Part shown: positions 30,115 to 39,209 of the stretch, one piece after another
Numbering within the stretch: the first letter of the stretch is position 1
How the letters are laid out: every line of letters begins with the position of its first letter
The notes under the pieces: model-generated
What the model was told of the DNA's origin: nothing
What the model saw: the letters and a program-made list of their open reading frames with translations, nothing else
Databases searched by the model: none
Position numbers and translations under genes: made by a program
Source: Phytoamicus setariae
GTDB lineage: Bacteria > Pseudomonadota > Alphaproteobacteria > Rhizobiales > Rhizobiaceae
Assembly (NCBI RefSeq): GCF_016722925.1
Contig: NZ_JAEQNC010000006.1
Coordinates: 124,001 to 188,000 of the forward strand
DNA length: 64,000 bases
Direction of reading: 5' to 3'

Positions 30115-31368
30115 TCAGGTGTAGACAACATGGCGGACATCGATGTTGCGGGTTCGGAATCCGGCTTCGCAATAAAAGAAATAGAATTCCCACAGCCGTT
30201 TGAAACGTTGGTCGAAACCGAGCGGCTGAAGCCTTTCCCATACGCCCCAGAATTTCTGCCGCCATTCACTCAGGGTCCGAGCATAGTCGGGTCCGAACCC
30301 GAAGTCACTGACCAGTGAGAAGCCGACTTTTCGGCCTTCTTCGGTCAGGTGTTCGACGGTCGGCAACATCCCACCGGGGAAAATGTACTTCTGGATGAAG
30401 TCCGGATTGGCCTTGTATTCGTCAAAGGATTTTTCATCGATGGTGATTACCTGCAGTCCGGCCCTGCCGCCGGGCTTCAGGCTCGAGCGAAGTTTTTCGA
30501 AATAGACCGGCCAGTATTTTTCACCGACCGCTTCGAACATTTCGATCGACACGATACGGTCGTAGACGCCGCGTTCATCCCGGTAATCCTGAAATTTCAG
30601 TTCCACCTTGTCGGCGAGACCATTGCGTTGGATCCGGTCACGGGCAAACTTGAGCTGTTCGTTACTGATCGTCAGCCCGGTTACGCGGCAACCAATCTCG
30701 CTTGCCGCGAATTCCGCAAAACCGCCCCAGCCGCAGCCGATTTCCAATACATGATCGTCCGGCCCGATGCCTGTCGCTTCGGCAAGCGCGCGGTATTTAG
30801 CCTTCTGGGCGGAGCTCAAGTCGTTAGCGCCGGTAGAATAGAGCGCGGATGAATAGGTCATGGTCGGATCGAGCCAGGCTTTGTAGAATTCATTGCCAAG
30901 ATCGTAGTGCGCCGAGATATTTCGCTTAGAACCCTTTCGGGTGTTGGCATTCATCCAGTGGCGGAATTTCTCCAATAGGCGGAAAAGGCCGCGCGCGCCG
31001 TTGGCGAACTTGCCCCCGACGTGTTGATTGACAAGAAACAGCTCGAGAAAGATGCCGATATCGGGGCTGTCCCAGTCGCCATCGATATAAGTTTCGGCCG
31101 CCGCAATGGTGCCGCCGGAGAGCGACCGCGTCAGGAGATTCCAGTTGGAAAGCCGGATGGCGGCGTTTGGACCGGGGTTGGTCCCGGCAAAGCACGCATT
31201 CCGCCCGTCAGGCAGGGTGATCGAAAGCGAACCGACATCGATATTGACGAGGCCCTTGAAGATCAATTGGGCAGTCAGCGGCAGTCCCTTGGCGAAGGCG
31301 TTCACGTTTTCAGCGGTGACAATTGTCTGTTTGCCCCCTGCAAGCATAGTCTTGAGTTCTCCTGGCAT
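30115..31368 (-). CDS. cfa: Cyclopropane-fatty-acyl-phospholipid synthase
   Basis: A 417-residue SAM-dependent methyltransferase that adds a methylene bridge to unsaturated acyl chains of membrane lipids. Visible are the N-terminal lipid-binding part, the NISAHYDLGNEFYKAWLDPTMTYSSA signature, SAM motif I VLEIGCGWGGFAEFAA and the C-terminal FGPDYARTLSEWRQKFW. The start at 31368 (MPGELKTML) has an AGGGGG upstream; an ATG at 31347 is also possible. Rhizobia often have two such enzymes. Confidence 0.92.
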   Translation of the reverse strand: MPGELKTMLAGGKQTIVTAENVNAFAKGLPLTAQLIFKGLVNIDVGSLSITLPDGRNACFAGTNPGPNAAIRLSNWNLLTRSLSGGTIAAAETYIDGDWDSPDIGIFLELFLVNQHVGGKFANGARGLFRLLEKFRHWMNANTRKGSKRNISAHYDLGNEFYKAWLDPTMTYSSALYSTGANDLSSAQKAKYRALAEATGIGPDDHVLEIGCGWGGFAEFAASEIGCRVTGLTISNEQLKFARDRIQRNGLADKVELKFQDYRDERGVYDRIVSIEMFEAVGEKYWPVYFEKLRSSLKPGGRAGLQVITIDEKSFDEYKANPDFIQKYIFPGGMLPTVEHLTEEGRKVGFSLVSDFGFGPDYARTLSEWRQKFWGVWERLQPLGFDQRFKRLWEFYFFYCEAGFRTRNIDVRHVVYT

Positions 31369-31483
31369 GCAATTGTCCCCCTGCGCCAAGTTTATGCATT
31401 CATCCCTCACCAGGCACTTCCGCAAATTTCCAGCGGGTTGTCGAGATCAAAAGTGCTCTCGCTGCGTTTGATCTGTGTAAATG

Positions 31484-32935
31484 CTATTGTGCAGTCGCTC
31501 TATAGGCAGCCAGAGCACGCTGCCGGGCAAAGGGGTGAGAAACCAGTGGCTTTGGGTAGTTGTGACCGAGCACCACGCCGGCGTCGGTCAATACGGCGTC
31601 CGGCGCATCGAATGGCCGATGCACATAGCGATCTGGAAGGCCGGCGAGTTCGGGGCAGTATCGTTTTACATACGTGCCGGAGGGGTCGAAAGTTTCACCC
31701 TGCTTTATCGGGTTGAAAATACGAAAGAAGGGTGCAGCATCGGCTCCGCTGCCGGCGACCCATTGCCAACTTGCGGCATTGTTGGCCTGGTCCGCGTCGA
31801 GCAGTGTGTTGCGAAACCATCTCTCTCCTTGGCGCCAATCGATGAGCAGGTGCTTGATCAGAAACGAAGCCGCGACCATTCGAACGCGGTTGTGCATCCA
31901 GCCCGTTTGCCAGAGTTCGCGCATGCCCGCATCCACGATCGGATAGCCCGTCATGCCACGCTGCCAGGCCGAAAGATTGTCGCTATCGCCACGCCAAGCG
32001 AAGGAATCAAAGCGGCTGTTGAGATTGGCGGTCGCCATATCAGGACAGTGGAAGAGGAGATGCCAGGAGAACTCCCGCCAGACGAGCTGTCTGCGAAACT
32101 GAACCACGTCCTCGGCAGTACGCTCGTTGAATACGGCGCTGGTGGCATTCCAGACCCGGTGCGGAGATATTTCCCCCATCGCCAGATGGGGTGACAATCG
32201 TGATGTCGACATATCGGCCGGATAGTCGCGCCCATTGCGATAGCGGTCGATTGAATCCTCCGCGAATGCGTCCAGCCTCGCCTGCGCACCGGCTTCGCCG
32301 GGTTGCCAATGAACCTCGAATCCTCGCGCCCAGTTCGGATTGCTTGGAAGCAGGTTCCAGCATGTAAGTGATTCTGAGCCGGGCAGATTCTCTGGCGGAG
32401 CCATGGAGGAGGGCACTAGCAGGTCGTCCTGGATGCGGACCTGCGCCTCGAAGGCCCGCCAGAATGGCGTATATACCTGGTAGCGGCGGTTTTGGCCGGT
32501 TAGCAGCCGCAGGGGCTCGTGCATCAGGAAGCCGGTAAAGCTCTTTGCTTCGATGCCGCGTTCGGTCAGCGCCGCCTTGACCGCAGTATCGGTGCGGACA
32601 CCATCGGCATCATAGCGTCTGTTCCAGAAGACGCTCGCTGCCCCGGTTAGCGTCGTCAATTCTGTAATCGTAGCAAGCGGATTTCCGGTCCGAAGCAGCA
32701 AACGATTTCCTGATTGCGCCAGTGATTGATCAAGCGCATGAAGCGAGTGGTGGAGCCAACAGGCCTGCGCTGCGCCCAGCGCGCCGGCAAATTCGTCCGA
32801 CGGCTCTCTTATATAGATACATACTACAGGCCGTCCGGTGCGGACTGCAGCTAGCAGCGCGAGGTTGTCGCAAAGGCGAAGGTCGCGGCGGAACCATACG
32901 ATGGCGGGCGACTCGGGATCGGGAATTGAGGGCAT
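31484..32935 (-). CDS. phrB: Deoxyribodipyrimidine photo-lyase
   Basis: A 483-residue FAD photolyase that repairs cyclobutane pyrimidine dimers with light. The N-terminal Rossmann domain (IVWFRRDLRLCDNLALL) binds the antenna chromophore and the C-terminal helical domain binds FAD: the motifs MSTSRLSPHLAMGEISPHRVW, WREFSWHLLFHCPDM and NAASWQWVAGSGADAAPFFRIFNP are complete, including the electron-transfer tryptophans. It is 58 bases upstream of cfa on the same strand. Confidence 0.95.
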   Translation of the reverse strand: MPSIPDPESPAIVWFRRDLRLCDNLALLAAVRTGRPVVCIYIREPSDEFAGALGAAQACWLHHSLHALDQSLAQSGNRLLLRTGNPLATITELTTLTGAASVFWNRRYDADGVRTDTAVKAALTERGIEAKSFTGFLMHEPLRLLTGQNRRYQVYTPFWRAFEAQVRIQDDLLVPSSMAPPENLPGSESLTCWNLLPSNPNWARGFEVHWQPGEAGAQARLDAFAEDSIDRYRNGRDYPADMSTSRLSPHLAMGEISPHRVWNATSAVFNERTAEDVVQFRRQLVWREFSWHLLFHCPDMATANLNSRFDSFAWRGDSDNLSAWQRGMTGYPIVDAGMRELWQTGWMHNRVRMVAASFLIKHLLIDWRQGERWFRNTLLDADQANNAASWQWVAGSGADAAPFFRIFNPIKQGETFDPSGTYVKRYCPELAGLPDRYVHRPFDAPDAVLTDAGVVLGHNYPKPLVSHPFARQRALAAYRATAQ

Positions 32936-33302
32936 AAGAAAACCGGATTCAAAATTGATGCAACGTAACTACGCTGGAATCAGACGCAGGGATCAAGTCT
33001 GCCGGCAGACAAGCAGGCGAAACGCAATCAAAGCCAGTGTGTGGACTCTTGCTTCGCCAGAGGCGCTGCGAACCAAAGTGTTGGCCTGCACCTTCATTTA
33101 GGGAGATGCCGGGCGTGTCAAGCGGACGCGATGGCGCGAAGGACATATGGGTTTTTCCGCTTTCCCCACATGGCCAACGAAACGGCAATCGAGCTTTTTA
33201 CCCGTCCGTCCTGGCGTCTCGACCATCGGAGTGGAATGAATAAAAAAAGAAGCGCATCCGCGAGGATGCGCTTCTCAATGAGTTCAGCATTGCTGAAGAA
33301 TT
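32936..33302. other. Non-coding region between phrB and tRNA-Asn
   Basis: About 370 bases with no credible gene. It must carry the phrB promoter (minus strand) and holds the tRNA-Asn terminator at its right end. Nothing else recognised. Confidence 0.5.
33241..33275 (-). terminator. Terminator of tRNA-Asn
   Basis: Perfect 12-bp stem AGAAGCGCATCC / GGATGCGCTTCT with tetraloop GCGA; on the minus strand it is followed by a run of seven T. It lies 27 bases after the tRNA 3' end. Confidence 0.92.
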
Positions 33303-33377
33303 TGGCTCCCCGGGCCGGATTCGAACCGGCGACCTGTCGATTAACAGTCGAATGCTCTACCGCTGAGCTACCAGGGA
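33303..33377 (-). tRNA. tRNA-Asn (GTT)
   Basis: On the minus strand the sequence begins TCCCTGG and ends CCGGGGAGCCA, giving a full 7-bp acceptor stem with one G-T pair. The anticodon loop is CTGTTAA, so the anticodon is GTT (Asn). The T-arm is GCCGG-TTCGAAT-CCGGC. The CCA end is encoded. Confidence 0.97.
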
Positions 33378-33908
33378 ATGACCGCATCGCTGCGGCGTTG
33401 GCGGGGTAATACAAATGCTTTTCTGATTTGCCAAGCGATTTTTTCAAAATAATCGGGAAAAGCGACAATGGCCACTGGTAAATCCACGTGAAGCACTGGA
33501 AATCTCGATGTTGGCGCAAAACATTTTTTTCACGTGATGGCAGCATTGTCCACATTGTTGAGAAAGGTTCCAAATCGAAGTCCAAACCTTCGTGTTGGAA
33601 GCCGGTCATCCCGTCGGGCAGAGGGCTACATGCGGTCTGCCCAATCCAAACAAAGCTTCAAGCTTTTTGGAATATCGGTGGGATATTAGGGCTTCGTGGC
33701 GGAAGGGTTACGCAGAGGACTGCAAATCTCTACAAAACAGAACGAAAACCAGAGTGGCTAGTCACTTCCTCTGCGCACAAGTGCTAGAAAGGTGCGACAA
33801 GATCAGGCCCTCAGGCTTCTTGTCTCCGTAGCCGACTCCATGTTTTCATGCGGGAGAATCCTGTCACCAGTCGCAGGATCGCAATTTGCACAAAGCAGGA
33901 CACGGCTC
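33378..33908. other. Non-coding region with the truncated tRNA-Cys
   Basis: About 530 bases without a supported gene; a 100-codon open frame at 33488-33787 has no family resemblance. It includes the tRNA-Asn promoter side and a 5' tRNA-Cys fragment at 33690. Probably the left junction of the accessory region. Confidence 0.5.
33690..33730 (+). pseudogene. Truncated tRNA-Cys (5' half)
   Basis: The first 39 bases match the intact tRNA-Cys at 45897 at 37 positions, covering the 5' acceptor strand, D-arm and the anticodon stem-loop with its GCA anticodon (GGACTGCAAATC). Similarity then stops abruptly: no variable loop, T-arm or 3' acceptor. It has the same orientation as the intact gene. This pattern suggests a recombination junction at the anticodon arm. 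Confidence 0.85.
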
Positions 33909-36266
33909 ATGAAAACCCCGGTATTCCGCGGCAAGCTTATTGAACAGATCCTGTCGCGTCCGGAGCCCGTGATCGTGCTCGATGCGCCCGCTGGTATGGG
34001 CAAATCCACGCTACTTGGCCAGATTGCTGAACGCCTTGATGTCACGCTGCATATTGCCCACACGCCGCCCGCAGAAGGAGACGGAATCGTCCTTTGGGAT
34101 ATTCCACCCTACGGCACGCCGGCTGCGTTGCCCGAATGCTACGTTACTGGGCGCAGGAGGATCGTCATCGCCAAACGGCCGGACAGCGAATTGATCGGAC
34201 TGGCGCGTGCCACGGCATATCAGCGTGTATACAGCCTCGACCCAGAGGCACTGTTGATTTCCGAAAATGAGGCCCGGGCATTGTTTGGCGCAGATCGCGC
34301 GATGGAGATCCTGAGACTCACAGGCGGTTGGCCTTTGATCGCATTCCGGGAGGGGTTAATCGCGGGGATGGAGGAATTCCTGATGCAGGAATTCCTCGAG
34401 AATGTTCCTAATGACGAACTTGTCGATCTCAAGCTGCTTATCGCTGGCGCGGCGTTGCCGGCGCGCCAGCGAAACAACCTGTTTCCAGTCGCAAGTGCCG
34501 GGTCGGACGGGACGCTTCATTTCCGCGCTGAAGCACTCGCAGGCGTGTTGGATAGCGCGCTGGACGCAATGATCAGGCTGCGACTGGAGACGCCGGGAAA
34601 CGTCAAGTCGATCGCAGAAGCCTATGCTCATCGCGGCAAGGTGGTCGAGGCGATATCAGTTTTCCAGAGAGCCGGCTTCCATGACGATGCTTTTGAGCAA
34701 TTCAACAAGGCGGGCGGCCTGTTCTTCCTCTATTTTCACGGGCCCGCAGCATTCGATCAGGTTCTTTCTGGCTTTCCGCATAGTTATGCACATCAAAGCG
34801 AGATCCTGGTGCTGTCGCTCGGGTTGCAAGCGGTCAAGCGCGGCGATGTTTCCAGGGCACGACGTCTTCTCCTCGACCGGTTCGGCGAACAGATCAACGA
34901 TCTGGAGGCCGTGTACGATTCTCGGTCGGCTTTTTCCCGAGAGTTCCGGGAATTCAGTTTCGTGTTGATGATCTTCGAGGATCACCAGTTCAACGAAGAG
35001 ATGCTGGCGAGACTCTTTAAGCTGAACGCCGAATTTCCGGGTGACGAGCACCTTTTTCGCGGCAGCCTCTACAATTCGGTGCTGGAGTTCTACATTCGCC
35101 GCCGCCAGTTCACTGAGGCCGAAGACGTTGCCCAGCGCGCGATGTACCACTACGAAGCCGCCGGCTCACCGATGCTCTGCTTCTATATCAGCCTGCATCA
35201 GGCGATGATCGGCCTTCTTCAGGGGGATAACGCCACCGCCCGCAAGCACGCGCTGCGCTCGGCCAAAAGCCTTGCGGAGGTGCCGTTCGAGACGCCAAAC
35301 GATATGCGCCTGCAGAAGTTGGTTGATGCCTGCATCGAATATGAAAGTGGGCGGGCAGAGCCGTTGGCGCGGTTTCTCAATTCGGAGATCGACGAATTTA
35401 CGCATGGCGAAATCTGGCCCAGCTTGATGGAGGTGACGTTGCACTATGGCAGTCAGGCCATGATCACGCACTTTTCCCTGGTCGCGGCGCGCGGCTTTCT
35501 TGATCGCTGGCGCGTGTATCAGGCGTCCAACCAGGCTTTCCAGGAGATGGTCAACATTCGCGAGGCGGTCGTGTTGCAACATGCCAATCGCTGGACCGAG
35601 GCGTCGACGCGGCTGAAAGTCGTGGGGCTGGAGATCGATCGCGACCGCATTCTTGCTGATCCCGACGGGCTTGCCTCGTTGACGGATCGCGACGACATCG
35701 GGCTGACGCTTGCCTGGCTACGGCAGATCCTGCACGAGCAACCCGATCTGCCGCAGCTTGAGCGGGCGATCGTCGCCTTGACCGGCAATCTGCGTGTCAC
35801 CGACCGCCAGCGGCTGTCGCTTTCGATCTGGCAGGCGCTTATCTTCAAGCGGCGGCAGGATCTCACCGGTGCGCGTGCAGTGCTGCTGCGGTTGTTTGAG
35901 CACTCCGCACGGCTCGACTCGATTGCGCCGCTTGCCGAGGAGAATGTGTTTCTCGACGAACTGATGGGCAACAAGCGGATTAGCGAGTTCCTCGCTGCTT
36001 CGTCGCCGGCGAGGCAGGTGATCCGCAAGCTGCGAGACAGCGGCCACATGGCGCCGGTGTCAGGTATCGGCAGCGAGCTTTCGCGGCGTGAAAACAAGAT
36101 CCTGGTGATGATATCTGAAGGTGCCGCCAACAAATCAATCGCGGGCATGCTCGGCGTGAGCGAGGCAACGGTCAAGTTCCACTTGGGAAATGTTTATCGC
36201 AAGCTGGGCTGCAAGACGCGGCAGGAAGCAATCGGTGCTGCGCGCGCTGCGGGTATCGTCAACTGA
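33909..36266 (+). CDS. LuxR-family ATP-dependent regulator (LAL/MalT-like)
   Basis: A 785-residue regulator. Near the N-terminus (about 26-34) is a P-loop APAGMGKST of the STAND/AAA ATPase type. The middle 500 residues are alpha-helical with TPR-like repeats (AEDVAQRAMYHYEAAGSPML and similar), which usually sense a ligand. The last 63 residues are a LuxR helix-turn-helix (LSRRENKILVMISEG, then VSEATVKFHLGNVYRKLG). This is the MalT architecture, somewhat shorter than usual (about 900). The start at 33909 follows GCAGGA; the frame is open upstream to 33792. It is directly upstream of a transporter operon with repeated sites in its promoter, so it likely controls that operon. Confidence 0.88.
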   Translation: MKTPVFRGKLIEQILSRPEPVIVLDAPAGMGKSTLLGQIAERLDVTLHIAHTPPAEGDGIVLWDIPPYGTPAALPECYVTGRRRIVIAKRPDSELIGLARATAYQRVYSLDPEALLISENEARALFGADRAMEILRLTGGWPLIAFREGLIAGMEEFLMQEFLENVPNDELVDLKLLIAGAALPARQRNNLFPVASAGSDGTLHFRAEALAGVLDSALDAMIRLRLETPGNVKSIAEAYAHRGKVVEAISVFQRAGFHDDAFEQFNKAGGLFFLYFHGPAAFDQVLSGFPHSYAHQSEILVLSLGLQAVKRGDVSRARRLLLDRFGEQINDLEAVYDSRSAFSREFREFSFVLMIFEDHQFNEEMLARLFKLNAEFPGDEHLFRGSLYNSVLEFYIRRRQFTEAEDVAQRAMYHYEAAGSPMLCFYISLHQAMIGLLQGDNATARKHALRSAKSLAEVPFETPNDMRLQKLVDACIEYESGRAEPLARFLNSEIDEFTHGEIWPSLMEVTLHYGSQAMITHFSLVAARGFLDRWRVYQASNQAFQEMVNIREAVVLQHANRWTEASTRLKVVGLEIDRDRILADPDGLASLTDRDDIGLTLAWLRQILHEQPDLPQLERAIVALTGNLRVTDRQRLSLSIWQALIFKRRQDLTGARAVLLRLFEHSARLDSIAPLAEENVFLDELMGNKRISEFLAASSPARQVIRKLRDSGHMAPVSGIGSELSRRENKILVMISEGAANKSIAGMLGVSEATVKFHLGNVYRKLGCKTRQEAIGAARAAGIVN

Positions 36267-36289
36267 TGTGACGCGCGGCGATATTCAGA

Positions 36290-36351
36290 AACCTAGACCA
36301 TAGGTAATTTCACCATATAACCTAGACTATTTAGGCGAAAACCTAGACCAT
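36290..36351 (+). promoter_or_regulatory. Three AACCTAGAC(C/T)AT direct repeats, putative operator
   Basis: Three 12-base copies occur at 36290-36301, 36319-36330 and 36340-36351; two are identical and the middle one differs by one base. Spacing is 29 and 21 bases. The first two are each followed by TAGG, giving imperfect dyads CCTA-N5-TAGG and CCTA-N7-TAGG. They lie between the LuxR-type regulator and the operon it probably controls, comparable to the repeated MalT boxes. I saw no second cluster of this repeat elsewhere in the window. Confidence 0.7.
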
Positions 36352-36482
36352 CGCTGCGTTGTCATGCCGGCAAAGCCTATGCAATTCTCGGGGCAACTTG
36401 AGGGACCGAAGAGCCCCAAGCCAAACAAACATGATGGCCCAACAATGGGTCACACCGGGAACCTCTTTTACTGGGAAAACAG

Positions 36483-38048
36483 ATGAGCAAGCACAGGCTA
36501 CTTGTATCCACAGCGATCGCGGCCTTCGTCGCTGGAAGCGCTGGCGTTTCTGCCGCATTTGCAGACACGGTCGTGACCATGAACACCGTGCAGATCTTTG
36601 GTACTATCGATCCGGCGAAGATCTCCGACTACACCGATTACATGGCGGTCGTGAACCTCTATGACGGCCTGATCTCCGTCGATTCCAGTGGCAACCTGAT
36701 TCCGGAGCTGGCCGAGAGCTGGACCGTCTCAGACGATGCCAAGGAAGTCACTTTCAAGCTGCGCGCCGACGCCAAGTTTACCGATGGCTCGCCGGTCACT
36801 GCAGCCGATGTCATCTATTCCGTCGAACGGCTATTGAAGATCAATCAGGGCCCGGCCAGCCTTTTCGCCGACGTGTTGAAGCCGGGCTCCGTAACGGCTG
36901 TCGACGACAAGACGGTCAAGTTCGTGCTCAGCAAGACTTTCTCGCCGTTTTTGACGACAGTGCCGTCGATCTTCATCGTCAATTCCAAGGTTGTGGCGGC
37001 CAATGCCGGCAGCGATGACGCCCAGACGTTTCTCGGCACAAAAGTCGCCGGCGCCGGCGCCTATACGCTGAAGGAATGGGATCGTGGCGCGAAGATGACG
37101 ATTGTTCGCGACAAGAACTACTACAAGGGTTTCGGCGAAGGCCCGATCGACGAAGTGCGCTGGATCATCACCAATGACGAAGCGACGGTCCGCTCACTGG
37201 CCGCTTCGGGCGAGTTGACGATGACCAGCCAGTTCCAGTCGCCGGAAACCTATAAGGCGCTCGAGGCGATGGGGCGCTTCAACATCCTGACCCAGCCGAC
37301 AGGTAATGCCTTCTATCTCAAGCTCAACACCAAGATCGCGCCGACCGACGACGTCCATATCCGCCGCGCTATCGCGCTGGCCACGGACTACAAGACGATC
37401 CGGGAAGTGATTTTTCCAGGCGCTGACATGAATGGCCCGTTGCCGTCGGCATTTGCCGATTTCTACGCTGCCGACATCAAGGCTCCGGCCTTTGACATCG
37501 AGGCTGCCAAGGCCGAGATTGCCCAATCGAAATATGCCGGTCAGCCGATCGATATCACCCTGGCTTATGTGGCGGGAACGAAATTCGAAGAAGAAATCAG
37601 TCTGCTGATGCAGGCCAATCTCGAACAAATCGGCTTCAAGGTGACGCAGCAGGCCGACCCCTGGAACAGGATCACCGAGATCGCCACCAAGGTGGAGTCG
37701 ACACCGGCCGTCAATCAGATCTTCTTCGGCCCGACCTATCCGTCACCGGATTCGATGTTCTATACGCAATACCATTCCAACGCGGCCGGCACATGGGCAT
37801 CGATGGAGTGGCTGCAAGATCCTGCCGTCGACAAGCTGATCGATGATGCCCGCGCGACCGGCGATCTGAAGCAGCAGGCCGAGATCTACAAGGAATTGCA
37901 GCACAAACTGGTGGAGATCCAGCCGGACGTTTTCCTCATGGCGCAGAATGTCCAGCATGCAATCGACAAGTGCCTGACCGGTTATAACGCCGTGCCAATG
38001 CAATCCGTCGACTACGATTTCACCCGCTTCACCTGGACCTGCAAATAG
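36483..38048 (+). CDS. ABC transporter substrate-binding protein, family 5 (dipeptide type)
   Basis: A 521-residue periplasmic binding protein with a clear signal peptide (VSTAIAAFVAGSAGVSAAFA). The family-5 pattern is visible: MAVVNLYDGLISVDSSGNLIPELAESW, then TFKLRADAKFTDGSPVTAADVIYSVERL. Such proteins bind peptides, opines, nickel chelates or other amide compounds. First gene of an eight-gene unit. The C-terminus (IDKCLTGYNAVPMQSVDYDFTRF) is normal. The ligand cannot be read from the sequence. Confidence 0.9.
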   Translation: MSKHRLLVSTAIAAFVAGSAGVSAAFADTVVTMNTVQIFGTIDPAKISDYTDYMAVVNLYDGLISVDSSGNLIPELAESWTVSDDAKEVTFKLRADAKFTDGSPVTAADVIYSVERLLKINQGPASLFADVLKPGSVTAVDDKTVKFVLSKTFSPFLTTVPSIFIVNSKVVAANAGSDDAQTFLGTKVAGAGAYTLKEWDRGAKMTIVRDKNYYKGFGEGPIDEVRWIITNDEATVRSLAASGELTMTSQFQSPETYKALEAMGRFNILTQPTGNAFYLKLNTKIAPTDDVHIRRAIALATDYKTIREVIFPGADMNGPLPSAFADFYAADIKAPAFDIEAAKAEIAQSKYAGQPIDITLAYVAGTKFEEEISLLMQANLEQIGFKVTQQADPWNRITEIATKVESTPAVNQIFFGPTYPSPDSMFYTQYHSNAAGTWASMEWLQDPAVDKLIDDARATGDLKQQAEIYKELQHKLVEIQPDVFLMAQNVQHAIDKCLTGYNAVPMQSVDYDFTRFTWTCK

Positions 38049-38106
38049 GCTGGCGCACTTGCGACCCCGGTTCCTTCCCTCGGGAGGGGCCGGACCGCGA
38101 AAGGTT

Positions 38107-38143
38107 GGCTTCGGATCTGCGGGTTGTACCCGCCAGCGAAGCC
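38107..38143 (+). other. Intercistronic stem-loop after the binding protein gene
   Basis: A bipartite hairpin: outer stem GGCTTCG / CGAAGCC and inner stem GCGGGT / ACCCGC with loop TGT. No T-run follows, so it is more likely an mRNA-stabilising or processing element that keeps the binding-protein message abundant, as is known for maltose and oligopeptide operons, than a full terminator. Confidence 0.6.
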
Positions 38144-38186
38144 GTGAGCTGATTTCCTCAATCTCTTCATCCAAGGGGCCGCAGAC

Positions 38187-39209
38187 TTGGAATTCCTCAT
38201 TTTCCTTTTCCGACGGATATTATGGTCGATTCTGGTCCTTGTCGGCCTGTCGATGGTAATCTTCGCGATCGCCCGCGGCATGCCCGGGGATCCCGCCAGA
38301 CTGGCGCTCGGCCCCAGGGCGACCCAGGAGCAAGTGGACGACCTGTCGAGCAAGCTCGGGCTGGACCTGCCACTCTACCAACAATATGGCATGTTCGTTT
38401 CCGGCCTTGCCAAGGGCGATCTCGGCCGCTCGCTGCTTACCGAGCGCCCCGTCAACGACGACATCCGCGACACATTTGCCGCAACCTTCGAGCTGGTTCT
38501 GGCGACCATTACCATCGCCTTCATTCTCGGCGTGCCCCTCGGGGTCATGGCCGCACGCTGGAAGGACAGATGGCCTGATAACCTGGTGCGGTTCGTCGCG
38601 ATCATTTCCGCCGTGATGCCAAGTTTCTTCCTGGCGCTGCTGCTGCAGATCCTTGCCGGCTATGTGCTGCACATCCTGCCGACCACCGGCCGGCTACCGC
38701 CGAGCATGGCGTTTTCGCCAGATATCACCGGCCTGATCACCGTGGACTCGATCCTGCACTGGCGCTGGGATGTGTTCGGTGAATCGCTCCGCTACCTGTT
38801 GCTCCCGTCGATTGCCTTGGCGGCCGCGACAATGGGCCAGATCGCCCGCATCACCCGCGCCTCGATGATCGACGTGTCGAGCCAGGATTACATCGAGGCC
38901 GCGCGTGCTTTCGGCATTCCGGAGCGAGTGCGCGTGTTCAAGTACATGCTGCGACCCAGCTTTGTGCCGCCGATGACGATCATGGGCCTGGAATTTGCCT
39001 CGATGATCGGCAACGCCTTCGTGGTCGAGCTTGTTTTCGCCTGGCCCGGCATGGCGGCCTATGGCGTCCGCACCATCATGCAGAAGGATCTCAATGCGGT
39101 GATGGGCGTGGTGATCGTCTCCGGCGTGTTCTTCGTCGTCGTTAATCTTGTCATCGATGTGTTGGTCGGCTTCGTCGATCCCCGCGTCCGGATCCGGGGA
39201 CATCGTTGA
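38187..39209 (+). CDS. ABC transporter permease, DppB type
   Basis: A 340-residue inner-membrane permease with about six helices. The N-terminal FLFRRILWSILVLVGLSMVIFAIARGMPGDPA is the classic DppB/OppB pattern, and the cytoplasmic EAA-type loop reads YIEAARAFGIPERVRVFKYMLRPSFVPP. The start is a TTG with an AAGGGG Shine-Dalgarno ten bases upstream. The stop overlaps the next ATG (TGATG). Confidence 0.93.
   Translation: MEFLIFLFRRILWSILVLVGLSMVIFAIARGMPGDPARLALGPRATQEQVDDLSSKLGLDLPLYQQYGMFVSGLAKGDLGRSLLTERPVNDDIRDTFAATFELVLATITIAFILGVPLGVMAARWKDRWPDNLVRFVAIISAVMPSFFLALLLQILAGYVLHILPTTGRLPPSMAFSPDITGLITVDSILHWRWDVFGESLRYLLLPSIALAAATMGQIARITRASMIDVSSQDYIEAARAFGIPERVRVFKYMLRPSFVPPMTIMGLEFASMIGNAFVVELVFAWPGMAAYGVRTIMQKDLNAVMGVVIVSGVFFVVVNLVIDVLVGFVDPRVRIRGHR

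Noticed and set aside
33488-33787. A 99-codon open frame in the region of the truncated tRNA-Cys
   Set aside because: It reads through the tRNA fragment and has no homology pattern or start signal.
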